Shown one piece after another: positions 34,012 to 43,834 of a DNA stretch of 64,000 bases. The position numbers and the translations under genes were made by a program. The stretch spans positions 1 to 64,000 of the forward strand of contig CAKQJE010000011.1 in the NCBI GenBank assembly GCA_934247225.1, in the 5' to 3' direction. A model generated the notes under the pieces. The model saw only the letters and a list, made by a program, of their open reading frames with translations, had not been told where the DNA came from and ran no database searches. Every line of letters starts with the position of its first letter. Position 1 is the stretch's first letter. The stretch is from an uncultured Clostridia bacterium (GTDB taxonomy: Bacteria > Bacillota > Clostridia > Christensenellales > Borkfalkiaceae).

Positions 34012-34049
34012 GCGGCAGGCGGTTGAGGGGTGCCGCAACCGCCTGCCGC
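34012..34049. repeat. Palindromic repeat, GCCGCAGGCG family
   Basis: 14-bp perfect arms (34012-34025 and 34036-34049) between addA and rhaM. Possible terminator for addBA on the minus strand. Confidence 0.7.
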
Positions 34050-34059
34050 TAAAAACAAC

Positions 34060-37000
34060 TTATAAAATTTCTATCGTTTCGAGCGTGAAAAGATTTAAAA
34101 TCACCGCTTTTTTGACTTTGAGTTTTAAAATTCTTTCGACAGCCTTTTTATATAAAATAAGCTGTGCGCGATACGTCTCCGCGACGTGTTCGGCGTTTTT
34201 CATAGAGGCTTTGTAGTCCACGATAACAGCTTCGTCACCTTTAACCGCGAGCAAATCTATAACGCCCTGAACGAGGATTTCGCCCGAGGACTTGTAACCG
34301 ACTTCTTCTGCGGAATAGTTCGCCATAAACGGCTGTTCCCTGTAAATTTCGTAGCCCTCTATCTCGCCGAACAGCTTGCAATTTATGACCCTTTGCAAAA
34401 CGTTTTTATCGAGAAGCTTGGCTTCCTTTTCGGAAAGATCACCTTGCGAAAGTTGCCGTATAAGTTCGTTATCGGCACTTTTTTCGTTAAAGTCCCGGTT
34501 TTGCAAAAACTTATGATAAGCCGTTCCGACCTCGTTTCTTTCCGCGTCTTCCTCGCCTGAAACGGTGAACACGACCTTGCCGTTTCCCTCGTAAGCTTCG
34601 CTTAAAGAAAGCTTTTCGGCTTTAAACAAATTCTCTCCGCCGACCGCTTCGCGCGCCTCTTCCGTAAGCTTCGTAACGCTGTTTTTAACGGGCAGAACCG
34701 TTTCGGAAAGGTAAGGATACTCGAATTCGAGACCTTGCAAAATACGTTTCTTCAAAGACTCTCTTTCCTCTCCGACGAGAATTTTTTCGGCTTTTTCGGC
34801 GCGCATATTCTGCGCGATTTCTTCCTTGTCGTGGAAAATCACGGGCATGTCGTTTACCGAGAAGAAATCTATGAATTTTCTCGCAAGAGAAGCCGTGGAC
34901 TCGTTCCTTTCTTTCGGCAAATCGACCGACGAAACGAGATGAAGCCTGGACTGCGCCCTCGTCATTGCGACATACAAAAGCCTGAGTTCCTCCCTCGCCC
35001 CGTCGCGCCGCTTTTCGGCTTTGATGACGGTGCGTTTTAAAGTGTCGGTTTTTGTCATTGTCTCTTCGTCGAAAGCAAACGGCGCGAGACAGCGTTTTCT
35101 CGAAAGCAGAAGATTTTCGCGCTCGTCCATTGCGTTGAACTGCCGCCCGAGCCCCGCAATGATAACGACGGGGAATTCGAGACCTTTCGAAGCGTGCATA
35201 CTCATAACCGAAACGGAATTGCTTCCGCCTGCCTTCGAAACGGCAAGATCGTTCCCGACGTTTTCGAGTTTGTTCAAAAACTCTCTCACGCTCAGCTTTT
35301 TTCCGTCCTTTTCGGCTTCGGCGATAAATCTGTTGACTCTTTCGAGCCTTAGTTCGCCGAGCCGACCCGTTAAAATTTCGAGATCGAGCGAGCAATCTCT
35401 TATTATCCCCGCGAGCAGTTCGCCCGCCCCTTCGAACTCGGCGAGCAGACGGATTTTTTTGAAATACTCGTCGAAACGGGTGAGTTTCAGCTTAATTTCT
35501 TCGTTTTTACCGTTAGTTTTATAGTATTCCGCGCAGTCGAGGAAAGTAGGCGTTTGCGCGCGCGAACCGCCGCTCTTAGCCGCGGAAGCGGGCGTTTCGG
35601 CTCTTATCGAAGCGAGTTCTTCCTCGTCGAGACCGCCGATCGAGCTTTTTAAAGTCGCGATAAGCGGCGCGTCGTCGGCATAAAAATCGATAAGTTTCAA
35701 AACGTCGGTTAAAAGCTTGATTTCGGGGTATTCGGTTATAGAATCTTTCGCAACCGAAGTTACGGGAATATTGAGCCTCGAAAGAGTTTTTATAACGTCT
35801 GTGGCAAACCCCTTGGAATTCCTGAGCAAAACGACTATATCCTTAGGTTCCACGTCGCGATATTCGCCTGTTTTAACGTCGTAAATCTTCTTTTCGAGTT
35901 CCTTTTCGATAAGATCGCCGACGAGCAGCCCCTCGTAAAAACTATCGGGTTTTTCGGGGGCGGTGGCGTCTTTCACGAGGTCGTAAACGCCGACGGGCGG
36001 CTCTTTTTTCTCGCTTTCGCCCGTGATCACGTGCATATAAGTCTCGCCCGTTTTTTCGGGGTAAAGTTTACCAAAAACCATAGGGTGTTTCGCGTAATCC
36101 GTACCCGAATTTTTCTCGGTCATCGTTACGGAAAACACTTTGTTCACCGCCGCAAGCACGCCTTCCGTCGAGCGGAAATTTTCGGAAAGCCACACGGCTT
36201 TTCCCTCGCCGCCGACAAATCTCGCGAACTTCTCGGCGAAAATGTCGGGGTTGCAACCGCGGAACGCGTAAATGCACTGCTTGACGTCGCCCACCATAAA
36301 CAGATTATCGGGCGCGACGAGATTCAATATGGCTTCCTGGACGCCGTTTACGTCCTGATATTCGTCGCAAAAAGCGTATTTATACTTGCTTTGCACCGAT
36401 TTCAAAGCGTCCGGAGCCGTGGAAAGGAGTTTGTACGTTAAATGTTCGAGGTCTGAAAAGTCCGCGAGCGACTCCTCGCTTTTCAGTTCGTCGTATTCTT
36501 TTTTGTATAAAAGAGTGAGCCTTGACAACGCCGCAACCGTGCGTTTTGTGGATAAAAACGCCTTTTTCGCATTTTCCTCCCCGTCGGGGAATAAAGACGA
36601 GCAGTCGGCGCACAGCTTCGTAAGCTTCTTTTTAAGCTCATCGAAATGTTTTTTCTCGGCTTCCATATCTTTTGGCACGGACGGCGCGCGGCTTACGGGA
36701 TCGAGGCTCGCCGAAACGAGTTCGGTAAGCGTTTTTGCCGAAACGATCGCCGAAAGTTTGGATGAAACCCCGTCGAAATACTCGTCGAGCTTTTTAACCT
36801 CGCACGCTTCGAGCGTTTTTCTGGTTTCCGCAAACGAAATTTTCAAAGCCGAAGCCCTTTCTTTAAGCCCCTCGGCGATTTCGTTTTCTATTTCTTTGAA
36901 TTCTTCCTCGGTCGGCTCTTTTCCGCACCTTTCGATAAAAGCTTCGGGGTCTTTTTCGGAAAGAGCGAACTCGGTAAGTCTTTTCACGGCGTTTTTAAGT

Positions 37001-37509
37001 TCTCCGTCGCTTCTTCCCGATCTGAAAATACGGACGAGATACAAAAAATCCTCGTCGCCGCTTTCGTAAAGTTTGCGGAACACATTTTCCGCGGCGGCGT
37101 TTCTTATTTCGTCCGCGGCGGACTCATCGGCGACCTTAAACGTCGGGTCGAGACCGATCTCGTAAAAATACGCACGCAGAATGTCGGCGCAGAATTTGTG
37201 AATCGTCGAAATGCTCGCCGTAGGCACTTCTTCGAGCGCGGCGCGGATTTTCGAGTTATCTCCGCCCGTTATCAGCCTTTTTCTGAGTGCGGAAACGAGT
37301 TTTTGTTTCATTTCCGCCGCGGCGGCTTCGGTGAACGTCACGGCGAGAATTTCCGAAACCCTCGCTTTTCCGTCCAGAACGAGCTTTATGAGCCGCTCGA
37401 TCATAACGAAGGTTTTTCCGCTCCCCGCGGACGCGGAAACGAGCATATTTCCTTCCGTTTCGTTTACGGCGAATCTTTGGTCGGGCGTGAATTTGTCTTT
37501 ATTTTCCAT
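34060..37509 (-). CDS. addA: ATP-dependent helicase/nuclease subunit A (AddA)
   Basis: Motor subunit of AddAB, which resects double-strand breaks for RecA. 1149 residues from ATG 37509 (AAGGGGG upstream; a GTG 9 bases earlier is possible). UvrD-type helicase motifs in order: SASAGSGKTFVMIERL (Walker A, about residues 27-40), DFSDLEHLT and FCDEYQDVN (Walker B), SENFRST, SVMSMHASKGLEFPVVIIAG, LLYVAMTRAQSRLHL. The C-terminal RecB-like nuclease has GVIDLLAVKGDEAVIVDYKAS. It overlaps addB by 11 bases. Confidence 0.96.
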   Translation of the reverse strand: MENKDKFTPDQRFAVNETEGNMLVSASAGSGKTFVMIERLIKLVLDGKARVSEILAVTFTEAAAAEMKQKLVSALRKRLITGGDNSKIRAALEEVPTASISTIHKFCADILRAYFYEIGLDPTFKVADESAADEIRNAAAENVFRKLYESGDEDFLYLVRIFRSGRSDGELKNAVKRLTEFALSEKDPEAFIERCGKEPTEEEFKEIENEIAEGLKERASALKISFAETRKTLEACEVKKLDEYFDGVSSKLSAIVSAKTLTELVSASLDPVSRAPSVPKDMEAEKKHFDELKKKLTKLCADCSSLFPDGEENAKKAFLSTKRTVAALSRLTLLYKKEYDELKSEESLADFSDLEHLTYKLLSTAPDALKSVQSKYKYAFCDEYQDVNGVQEAILNLVAPDNLFMVGDVKQCIYAFRGCNPDIFAEKFARFVGGEGKAVWLSENFRSTEGVLAAVNKVFSVTMTEKNSGTDYAKHPMVFGKLYPEKTGETYMHVITGESEKKEPPVGVYDLVKDATAPEKPDSFYEGLLVGDLIEKELEKKIYDVKTGEYRDVEPKDIVVLLRNSKGFATDVIKTLSRLNIPVTSVAKDSITEYPEIKLLTDVLKLIDFYADDAPLIATLKSSIGGLDEEELASIRAETPASAAKSGGSRAQTPTFLDCAEYYKTNGKNEEIKLKLTRFDEYFKKIRLLAEFEGAGELLAGIIRDCSLDLEILTGRLGELRLERVNRFIAEAEKDGKKLSVREFLNKLENVGNDLAVSKAGGSNSVSVMSMHASKGLEFPVVIIAGLGRQFNAMDERENLLLSRKRCLAPFAFDEETMTKTDTLKRTVIKAEKRRDGAREELRLLYVAMTRAQSRLHLVSSVDLPKERNESTASLARKFIDFFSVNDMPVIFHDKEEIAQNMRAEKAEKILVGEERESLKKRILQGLEFEYPYLSETVLPVKNSVTKLTEEAREAVGGENLFKAEKLSLSEAYEGNGKVVFTVSGEEDAERNEVGTAYHKFLQNRDFNEKSADNELIRQLSQGDLSEKEAKLLDKNVLQRVINCKLFGEIEGYEIYREQPFMANYSAEEVGYKSSGEILVQGVIDLLAVKGDEAVIVDYKASMKNAEHVAETYRAQLILYKKAVERILKLKVKKAVILNLFTLETIEIL

Positions 37510-40500
37510 TGTCTTCACCCCCTTTGTCGTTAATCGTTTCTTTGTTTGTCGTTTCTTTTTGCGGGGCGGAGCCTGTTTTTTCGTCCGAATATGCGGCTTC
37601 GACGATAGTTTCGGACTTAACGTCCGTCACTTTTCTTTCCTTAAACCCGGCTTCTTCATCGTAGCCGCAGATCGAGCCGTACTCGCAGTACGCGCACGCG
37701 TCTTTATAGGGCGAAGCGATCATAACCCCGTCCGAGATATCCGAAACGGCGTTTTCGGCGAGTTTTAACGCATATTTCATATAGCCTTGAAGCTCCACGC
37801 CGTCGCATAAACTTCCCGTGAGCTTGCCGCTCCGCTTGTCCGTTTTAACGTTTATAAGTTCGCTTTTGCCGTTTTGTCCGATATTTTTATCGGTTGCGGA
37901 AATTATTTCGTCGGTGAAAAGAGTCTTTCCCGCCATAACGGTACGGTCTTCGTCGGGTTTTTTAAAGGAATCGTTTACCGAATAGTAATACGCGCCCGCA
38001 GGCTCCTCGTGAGCTTTCACGAAAGCGTTCATATAAAGATACAGCTGAATATTCTGCCCCGTGTAAAACTTTTCGTCCTTGACTTTTTCGCCGACGTTAC
38101 CCGTTTTGTAATCGATTATGCGGACGTAGTTTTTATACTTGTCGACCCTGTCCGCTTTACCGTAAAGTTTATAACGTTCGCCTTTTTTCGTGACGAGGGG
38201 CAGCGATTTATATTCCGACCAATCGGAAAACCAAACTTCTTCTCCGACGGGGCGGAAGCCCGATTGTTTAAACTCTTCGTAAATGCTTTTGCAAAGTTTT
38301 TTGCCTTCCTTTTCGGTGAGTTTCAAAGCATACGCAAAATCTCCGCGATGCGAAAATTTCACGATTTCGGGATCTTCGAGAGCGGCGGAAATAACTTCTT
38401 CCGCTAAAAGCTCGGCTTTTTCGAAGGTATCAGCTTCGTCCATACGTCTGACGAAATTTTCGGCGATATTGTGAAGAACGTTGCCGAAATCGAGCGAACG
38501 GACTTTATCGGTTATCTTGTCCGCCGCGCCGAGGCAATACTTAACGAAACATCTGTACGGGCAGGAATAATAACATTCTATCTTGCTCGCCGAAACTCTG
38601 CCGAGCGCGAAATAGTTTTCGGGCGGCAGTTTTTTTCTCACCGCGATCTGTTTATCGACCTTTTGAAGAAGGTTTTTCGCATAAGAAAGTTTGTCTCCGT
38701 TTTCGTAAGTTTTTAACGCCGCCAAAAACGAAGAAGCAGCCGTTAACGAACTTATAGCCCCGTTTTTGAAGTCCGATGACTCTTTTATGAGCGAGAAAAA
38801 AGCGGGGCGGAGACGCAGGTATCCGACCGATTCGTAGATGTCTTTTTTATCGCCCCTATGGGTCTCTTCGGCGTTGTAAAACGAGTTTATGTTAAAAGGC
38901 TTCAAAGGTTTTCCGTCCTTATCGCAGAAAATCCTTTCCATAAAATCAATAACGTCGCTTTTAACCGTCTGATTGCCCGAGGGAGAAAGCAGGCTGTACG
39001 ACATAAAAAGCCCGTCCGAAAACGAAGCGAAGGCAAGCCCCGCGGCTTCTTTTTCGCGCCTGTTCACCACGCTGATTTTAGGTTCGATCGCAACCGAAAG
39101 CTTTTCGAGATCGGCGATATCGCTGTCGAGAAGAAGCGCCGTGTCGCTTTTTACAAACGGCACGTCGCCGCTCAACCCCGCCGCGAAAAGATAGCGGAAG
39201 CGTTTATATCTGCAATCTTTAAGCTCGGCAACGTAAACGCAATCGGAAAACTGCGGAATGATACCCACTTCGCAGGCGTCGAAACCCGCTTCGAGAAGCT
39301 TGGAAAATTCCGAAACCCCGACTTCGTCGTTTCCGAGAACTTCGCCCGCTCTTTTCACGGTGTCGATAACTTTATCGACGGCGGAAGTTAAAAACGCGCT
39401 TTCTTCGTTGGCGTTTATCGCGAGAAGTTTTTCTTCCGTGAGCTTCACGTTTTCCGTAACGTAAGCGTTTTCTATAAAATCGAGCAGAATTTTAACGTAC
39501 TCGTTCGCCCGGCCTTTTCTTTTTATTTTGGCGAGAGAAGTCGCGAGGACGTCTCGTTTCGCGCTTATGAAAATATCGTCCGAAACGGGGAATGTGGTAT
39601 CGAGAAATAGTTTTCCCGTAACCGTTTTTCCCGTAAGTTCGCGGATGAAAACGTCCGAAATCCCTTTATCGGAAATGAACAGCGGGTTGGAAATTATCCC
39701 TCGGATTTCTTTCATGTCCGAACCTTTCGCGGCGGCTTTTAAAACTCCGGTTATAAGCCTTGAAAGGGGGTGGGCGGAAAGCAGGCGTTTTTCGTCCGAA
39801 AAATAGGGTATGCCGTAGTCTTTGAAAGTCCTTTTTATCCTTAAAGAATACTTTCCCATATCGCCCGCGGCAAGGCAAAAATCGGAATATCTCATCCCTT
39901 TTACGGTTACGAGATAGGTTATTCTTTTCGCTATGAAATCGATTTCGTCGTCAATGGTCTTCGCTTCGAAAATGTGCGTTTTATCGCTATATAGCCCGAC
40001 TTTTGCGAAGCGATGATGATCGAAAAGCCCGTTTAAAACGGCTTGTTGCTCCTCGCTTAATTTTTCCTTTTCGTCCTGTTTTTCGATGGTTTCGTCAAGC
40101 CGTTTTATAAAGTTATAAAACTCGTTGCAGTAAAGATTTTCGTTATTTCCGTAAACGGCGAAAACGTCCACCGACAAAGCCGTTTCGGAAAGGGTTTTTA
40201 TTATTTCGCAAATTTGTCTCGTTAAAGACGAATAGCCGACGATTACTACGTTCGAATTTTTTATTTCCTTGTCGTTTTTTATAAGCGACGGCATTTCGTC
40301 GAGCGCGCCGCTCTGATCGGAAAGACCTCTTTCTTTCAGGAATTTTTCGTATTCGGAATAAACGAGCGCGACGTCCGAAATCTTCGCCCGAACGTTCTCC
40401 CTGCAACCGTCTAAGGCTTCGGTAATCTCCCGCGGAGTTACCTTGGCGGATTTTAATTGAGCGATAAGCTCGCTCGTTTCGAACGCGAACGACGGGGAAG

Positions 40501-40810
40501 ACGCGAGCCTGGATAACGCTTTGAGTTCGCCTTTGAGATTTCCGAGAATTTTTTTGACGACGATCGCCGAACTTTCTTTCGTGAGCGCGTTTACAGGCAG
40601 CGATTTCGAAGAAACGTATCTGCCGAAAGTTAAAACTTCGGCGCTGAACGTTCCCCCGAGTTTTTTCGCGATCGCCGTTTCCACGGAAAGGGTGAGTTTG
40701 TCCTCGCAGAATATTATAAGTCTCCTGCTCGGAAAAACGCCGATTTCCGCAGCGAAATCCGCCGCGGCGTCTATACAGGAATAATAAGTTTTTCTCCCGT
40801 GTAAAATCAT
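37499..40810 (-). CDS. addB: ATP-dependent helicase/nuclease subunit B (AddB)
   Basis: Partner of AddA. 1103 residues. The C-terminal nuclease is intact: FGNVLHNIAENFV, YGKADRVDKY and RIIDYKTG. The Fe-S cluster cysteines that pin the nuclease domain are visible: one in the YYSCPYRCFVKY region and the triad CAYCEYGSIC (C-x2-C-x5-C) near the end. The N-terminal Walker A seen in Bacillus AddB (GRSGSGKT) is not present; the equivalent region reads HGRKTYYSCIDAAADF, as in AddB forms without ATP hydrolysis. It is the first gene of addBA. Confidence 0.95.
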   Translation of the reverse strand: MILHGRKTYYSCIDAAADFAAEIGVFPSRRLIIFCEDKLTLSVETAIAKKLGGTFSAEVLTFGRYVSSKSLPVNALTKESSAIVVKKILGNLKGELKALSRLASSPSFAFETSELIAQLKSAKVTPREITEALDGCRENVRAKISDVALVYSEYEKFLKERGLSDQSGALDEMPSLIKNDKEIKNSNVVIVGYSSLTRQICEIIKTLSETALSVDVFAVYGNNENLYCNEFYNFIKRLDETIEKQDEKEKLSEEQQAVLNGLFDHHRFAKVGLYSDKTHIFEAKTIDDEIDFIAKRITYLVTVKGMRYSDFCLAAGDMGKYSLRIKRTFKDYGIPYFSDEKRLLSAHPLSRLITGVLKAAAKGSDMKEIRGIISNPLFISDKGISDVFIRELTGKTVTGKLFLDTTFPVSDDIFISAKRDVLATSLAKIKRKGRANEYVKILLDFIENAYVTENVKLTEEKLLAINANEESAFLTSAVDKVIDTVKRAGEVLGNDEVGVSEFSKLLEAGFDACEVGIIPQFSDCVYVAELKDCRYKRFRYLFAAGLSGDVPFVKSDTALLLDSDIADLEKLSVAIEPKISVVNRREKEAAGLAFASFSDGLFMSYSLLSPSGNQTVKSDVIDFMERIFCDKDGKPLKPFNINSFYNAEETHRGDKKDIYESVGYLRLRPAFFSLIKESSDFKNGAISSLTAASSFLAALKTYENGDKLSYAKNLLQKVDKQIAVRKKLPPENYFALGRVSASKIECYYSCPYRCFVKYCLGAADKITDKVRSLDFGNVLHNIAENFVRRMDEADTFEKAELLAEEVISAALEDPEIVKFSHRGDFAYALKLTEKEGKKLCKSIYEEFKQSGFRPVGEEVWFSDWSEYKSLPLVTKKGERYKLYGKADRVDKYKNYVRIIDYKTGNVGEKVKDEKFYTGQNIQLYLYMNAFVKAHEEPAGAYYYSVNDSFKKPDEDRTVMAGKTLFTDEIISATDKNIGQNGKSELINVKTDKRSGKLTGSLCDGVELQGYMKYALKLAENAVSDISDGVMIASPYKDACAYCEYGSICGYDEEAGFKERKVTDVKSETIVEAAYSDEKTGSAPQKETTNKETINDKGGEDNGK

Positions 40811-40980
40811 TTATATGCCCCTTTTGATGTCGTTTGCAGAGAAGTTCATAATAAAATTATATCACACCCCGAAAAAAAACTCCATAAGTATATTGTGAAA
40901 ATTTGTTTTTATTGCGTTTTTTGTTTTCTTTTTGCCTGTTTTATGTTAAAATACTTAAAAAGCTCTTTCGGAGATATATA

Positions 40981-42054
40981 ATGAAAAAGAAAATTCTCGC
41001 GGCGATTTCGCTCACGCTTTCCCTTTTAGCATTTGCAAGCTGTTCGGGATCGGCGTCGGAAACCGCTTACGTAGGCTCGTATTGGAACAAGGACACGACG
41101 AACGAAACACCCGCAGGCAAAACCGAAACACTCGAATATATCGTGGAATCGGACGACGGCTCCAACAAACTCTGGAACAACGCCCGCAAAAACGACAATC
41201 TTTCTTTCAAAACCGTAAGCGTTACGGACGAAAACGGAAAAACCGTCGCTTCGTCTTATAAAACGGTTTTAACCGCCAACGAGGACGGAACTTACGTTTA
41301 TAAAACAACTCTTTCCGTTTACGGACAATACGAAACGGGCGATACGACTTTCTCCGTTGCCGACGTTACCGAAACGGAAACGACTTTCGGAGATTACAAC
41401 AAAGGTTTCGCGCCGATAAAATCGGTGAAAACAGTTTTGAACACCGTTCCTTATTCTTCGGGCAGTTCTTACGAGTTCAGAAAAACTCATTACCGTTCGA
41501 CGACGACTTACGAAGGTAACGACGCGACGGTGAAAATCGAAATTCTCGACGAAGATCAAAGTCCCGAACAATTCAAGGAACGTGCGAAAAAGGATACTTC
41601 GATAAGCAAATACAACAAAAAAGCCTATATCGACAACAATCTTATCCTGCTTTTGTTCAGAAACTTCAAACACGAAGCAAACATGAGCTATTCGTTCAGG
41701 GCAATCGAAGCTCTTTCGGGCGAACTTCAAAGCGTTACCGGATCGGTTTACACGAAAACGACGACCGACGGCAAAAACTCCGCTTCGCTCGAATATCTCG
41801 TAACTTCGCCCCTTCTTAAAAACGTTCAGCTCGGAACTTCGCCCCGCCACGATTATTCGTTCAACGTGGTGAGAATGGATTTCTCGACTTCGGGTTCGAC
41901 GGGTCAGAACTTTATGAGAGCGTACTACGCTCAAAGCTACGAAGGCGCTTCGGAATCGAACTCCGCGAGACATATTCCCGTTATGATCGCTCAGCCGATG
42001 ATTTTAAACACGGGTTTCCTCGTTTACTCCATCAAAACCGCAACGTTTATGTAA
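40981..42054 (+). CDS. Lipoprotein of unknown function
   Basis: 357 residues from ATG 40981. Signal peptide KKKILAAISLTLSLLAFASC with lipobox FASC. The mature part is rich in Thr, Ser, Tyr and Lys, predicted mostly beta, with no recognised domain. It lies divergent from addB and convergent with gltX. I can give no function. Confidence 0.75.
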   Translation: MKKKILAAISLTLSLLAFASCSGSASETAYVGSYWNKDTTNETPAGKTETLEYIVESDDGSNKLWNNARKNDNLSFKTVSVTDENGKTVASSYKTVLTANEDGTYVYKTTLSVYGQYETGDTTFSVADVTETETTFGDYNKGFAPIKSVKTVLNTVPYSSGSSYEFRKTHYRSTTTYEGNDATVKIEILDEDQSPEQFKERAKKDTSISKYNKKAYIDNNLILLLFRNFKHEANMSYSFRAIEALSGELQSVTGSVYTKTTTDGKNSASLEYLVTSPLLKNVQLGTSPRHDYSFNVVRMDFSTSGSTGQNFMRAYYAQSYEGASESNSARHIPVMIAQPMILNTGFLVYSIKTATFM

Positions 42055-42071
42055 AAATTTTTCAGCTATAA

Positions 42072-42108
42072 AAACCCGCCACGAAACTTCTCGTTTCGCG
42101 GCGGGTTT
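42072..42108. terminator. Bidirectional terminator between lipoprotein gene and gltX
   Basis: AAACCCGCC with GGCGGGTTT around an inner CGAAAC/GTTTCG stem. Confidence 0.85.
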
Positions 42109-42111
42109 ATT

Positions 42112-42130
42112 CGTTAATCGGCTTATAGAC
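42112..42130 (-). repeat. CTATAAG motif copy (intergenic, reversed)
   Basis: Minus-strand copy of CTATAAGYCGATTAWYG just after the terminator, 40 bases past the gltX stop. Confidence 0.55.
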
Positions 42131-42169
42131 CGACTTTTTTATTTTGATCCGTTATTTTTTTACAAGATA

Positions 42170-43606
42170 TCAAGCTAATTTTTCTATCGATTTATCTATT
42201 CTCGACAAGGTTTCTTCTTTGCCTAAAAGCTCGGCGATCTCGGTCGCTCCGCCGGGAGTTACCGCCATACCCGTTATGGCAATTCTCATAACCCAGAAAA
42301 CCGATCCGCTCTTAACGCCTTTTTCTTTCGCCTTTTCGCTGAGCGAAGAGAAGAGAACGTCGTTCGAAAAATCGTCTATCTCCGAAAGCCAATTTCTGAT
42401 TTCGGGAAGAAGGGTTTTCGCAACCTCTTTATCCGTTTTGTTCTTCTTGTTTTCGAAAAGCGCGAGGTCGTAATCGGGAAGAGAAACTATCCAATCTATC
42501 TTTTCGGGAATATCGCCCAGAACCTCGACTCTGCCGTGAAGAAGCTTCGCGATCTTTTTAAGATCGAATTTTCCGTTCACCGCCGATTTTTCGAGATAGG
42601 GGAGCGCGTGCGCGTAGAAATCTTCTTCGGAAAGTTCTCTTATGTATTCGCCGTTAAGCCAACGGAGCTTCATTTCGTCGAAGATCGAGGGCGATTTGGA
42701 AATTCCGTCGAGCGAGAACATTTCGACCATTTCGGGAAGAGTCATTTTTTCCACGTTGCTCTTCGGCGACCAGCCTAAAAGCGCGACGTAGTTTATGATC
42801 GCCTCTTTTAAGTATCCTTTCTTTACGAAATCGTCGAAATTCGCGTCGCCGTAACGTTTGGAAAGTTTTCTCGTCGCGTCCTTCATTATCGTGGGAAGGT
42901 GAATGTATTTCGGTCTTTCCCAACCGAACGCGTCGTACATAAGATTGTATTTCGGAGTGGAAGAAAGGTATTCCGTTCCTCTTATAACGTGAGTTATCCC
43001 CATAAGGTGATCGTCTATGACGTTCGCGAAGTTATAAGTCGGCATTCCGTCGCTCTTTATAAGAATATTGTCTTCGAGATCGGCGTAGTCGACCCTTATC
43101 GTGCCGTAAACCATATCTTCGTATTCGCTGACACCCTCGGAAGGAATGTTCTGACGGATAACGTAAGGCTCGCCGGCGGCAAGTCTTCTCTGAACCTCTT
43201 CTTTCGAAAGACTTAAACAATGCTTGTCGTATTTTCTGTTGCCGTTTTCGTCGGTTAAAGATTCGAGCCTTTCTTTGGAGCAGAAACAATAGTAAGCCCC
43301 GCCGAGTTCGATAAGCTTTTCGGCGTATTTTTTATAAATTTCTTTTCTCTGGCTCTGAACGTACGGTCCGTAATCCCCGCCCACGTCCGGTCCTTCGTCG
43401 TAAATAAGTCCCGATTCGATAAGCGAGCTGTAAATAAGCTCGACCGCCCCTTCGACGTAACGCTGCTGATCGGTGTCTTCTATTCTTAAAATAAAATCTC
43501 CGCCGTTATGTTTTGCGTAAAGATAAGCGTAAAGCGCGGTTCTTAAGCCCCCAAGGTGCATAAAACCCGTAGGACTCGGCGCAAATCTCGTTCTGACTTT
43601 TTCCAT
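42170..43606 (-). CDS. gltX: Glutamyl-tRNA synthetase
   Basis: Class I synthetase that charges tRNA-Glu (and possibly tRNA-Gln, since many Clostridia lack GlnRS). 478 residues. The HIGH motif is PSPTGFMHLGGLRTALY and the KMSKS motif KLSKRYGD. A Cys/His-containing zinc-like segment (YCFCSKERL) lies near residue 108. ATG 43606 has GAGGAG upstream. Length and motif order are normal. Confidence 0.96.
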   Translation of the reverse strand: MEKVRTRFAPSPTGFMHLGGLRTALYAYLYAKHNGGDFILRIEDTDQQRYVEGAVELIYSSLIESGLIYDEGPDVGGDYGPYVQSQRKEIYKKYAEKLIELGGAYYCFCSKERLESLTDENGNRKYDKHCLSLSKEEVQRRLAAGEPYVIRQNIPSEGVSEYEDMVYGTIRVDYADLEDNILIKSDGMPTYNFANVIDDHLMGITHVIRGTEYLSSTPKYNLMYDAFGWERPKYIHLPTIMKDATRKLSKRYGDANFDDFVKKGYLKEAIINYVALLGWSPKSNVEKMTLPEMVEMFSLDGISKSPSIFDEMKLRWLNGEYIRELSEEDFYAHALPYLEKSAVNGKFDLKKIAKLLHGRVEVLGDIPEKIDWIVSLPDYDLALFENKKNKTDKEVAKTLLPEIRNWLSEIDDFSNDVLFSSLSEKAKEKGVKSGSVFWVMRIAITGMAVTPGGATEIAELLGKEETLSRIDKSIEKLA

Positions 43607-43834
43607 AATTCTCCTCGAAACGAAACCTCTCGGCCGCAGGCGATCAAGTCAGAACCCGCGGTTTTTTAAGGTTTCGCTAAAAAATTTTTCCGATTTTAAA
43701 AATTTTCGTATTTTTATTTTACCATAAATAAAAAAAAGTGTATAATGAATTTAAGCAACTTTTCGAATTTTTTAAAAAAACAAATTTTCGGCGGGTAAAA
43801 CCGCCTGTATAAACTTATATAAACGAGGTGTTAT

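Noticed and set aside
33311..34216. Plus-strand open frame of 301 codons
   Set aside because: Crosses tandem repeats and the antisense of rhaM; no coherent protein.
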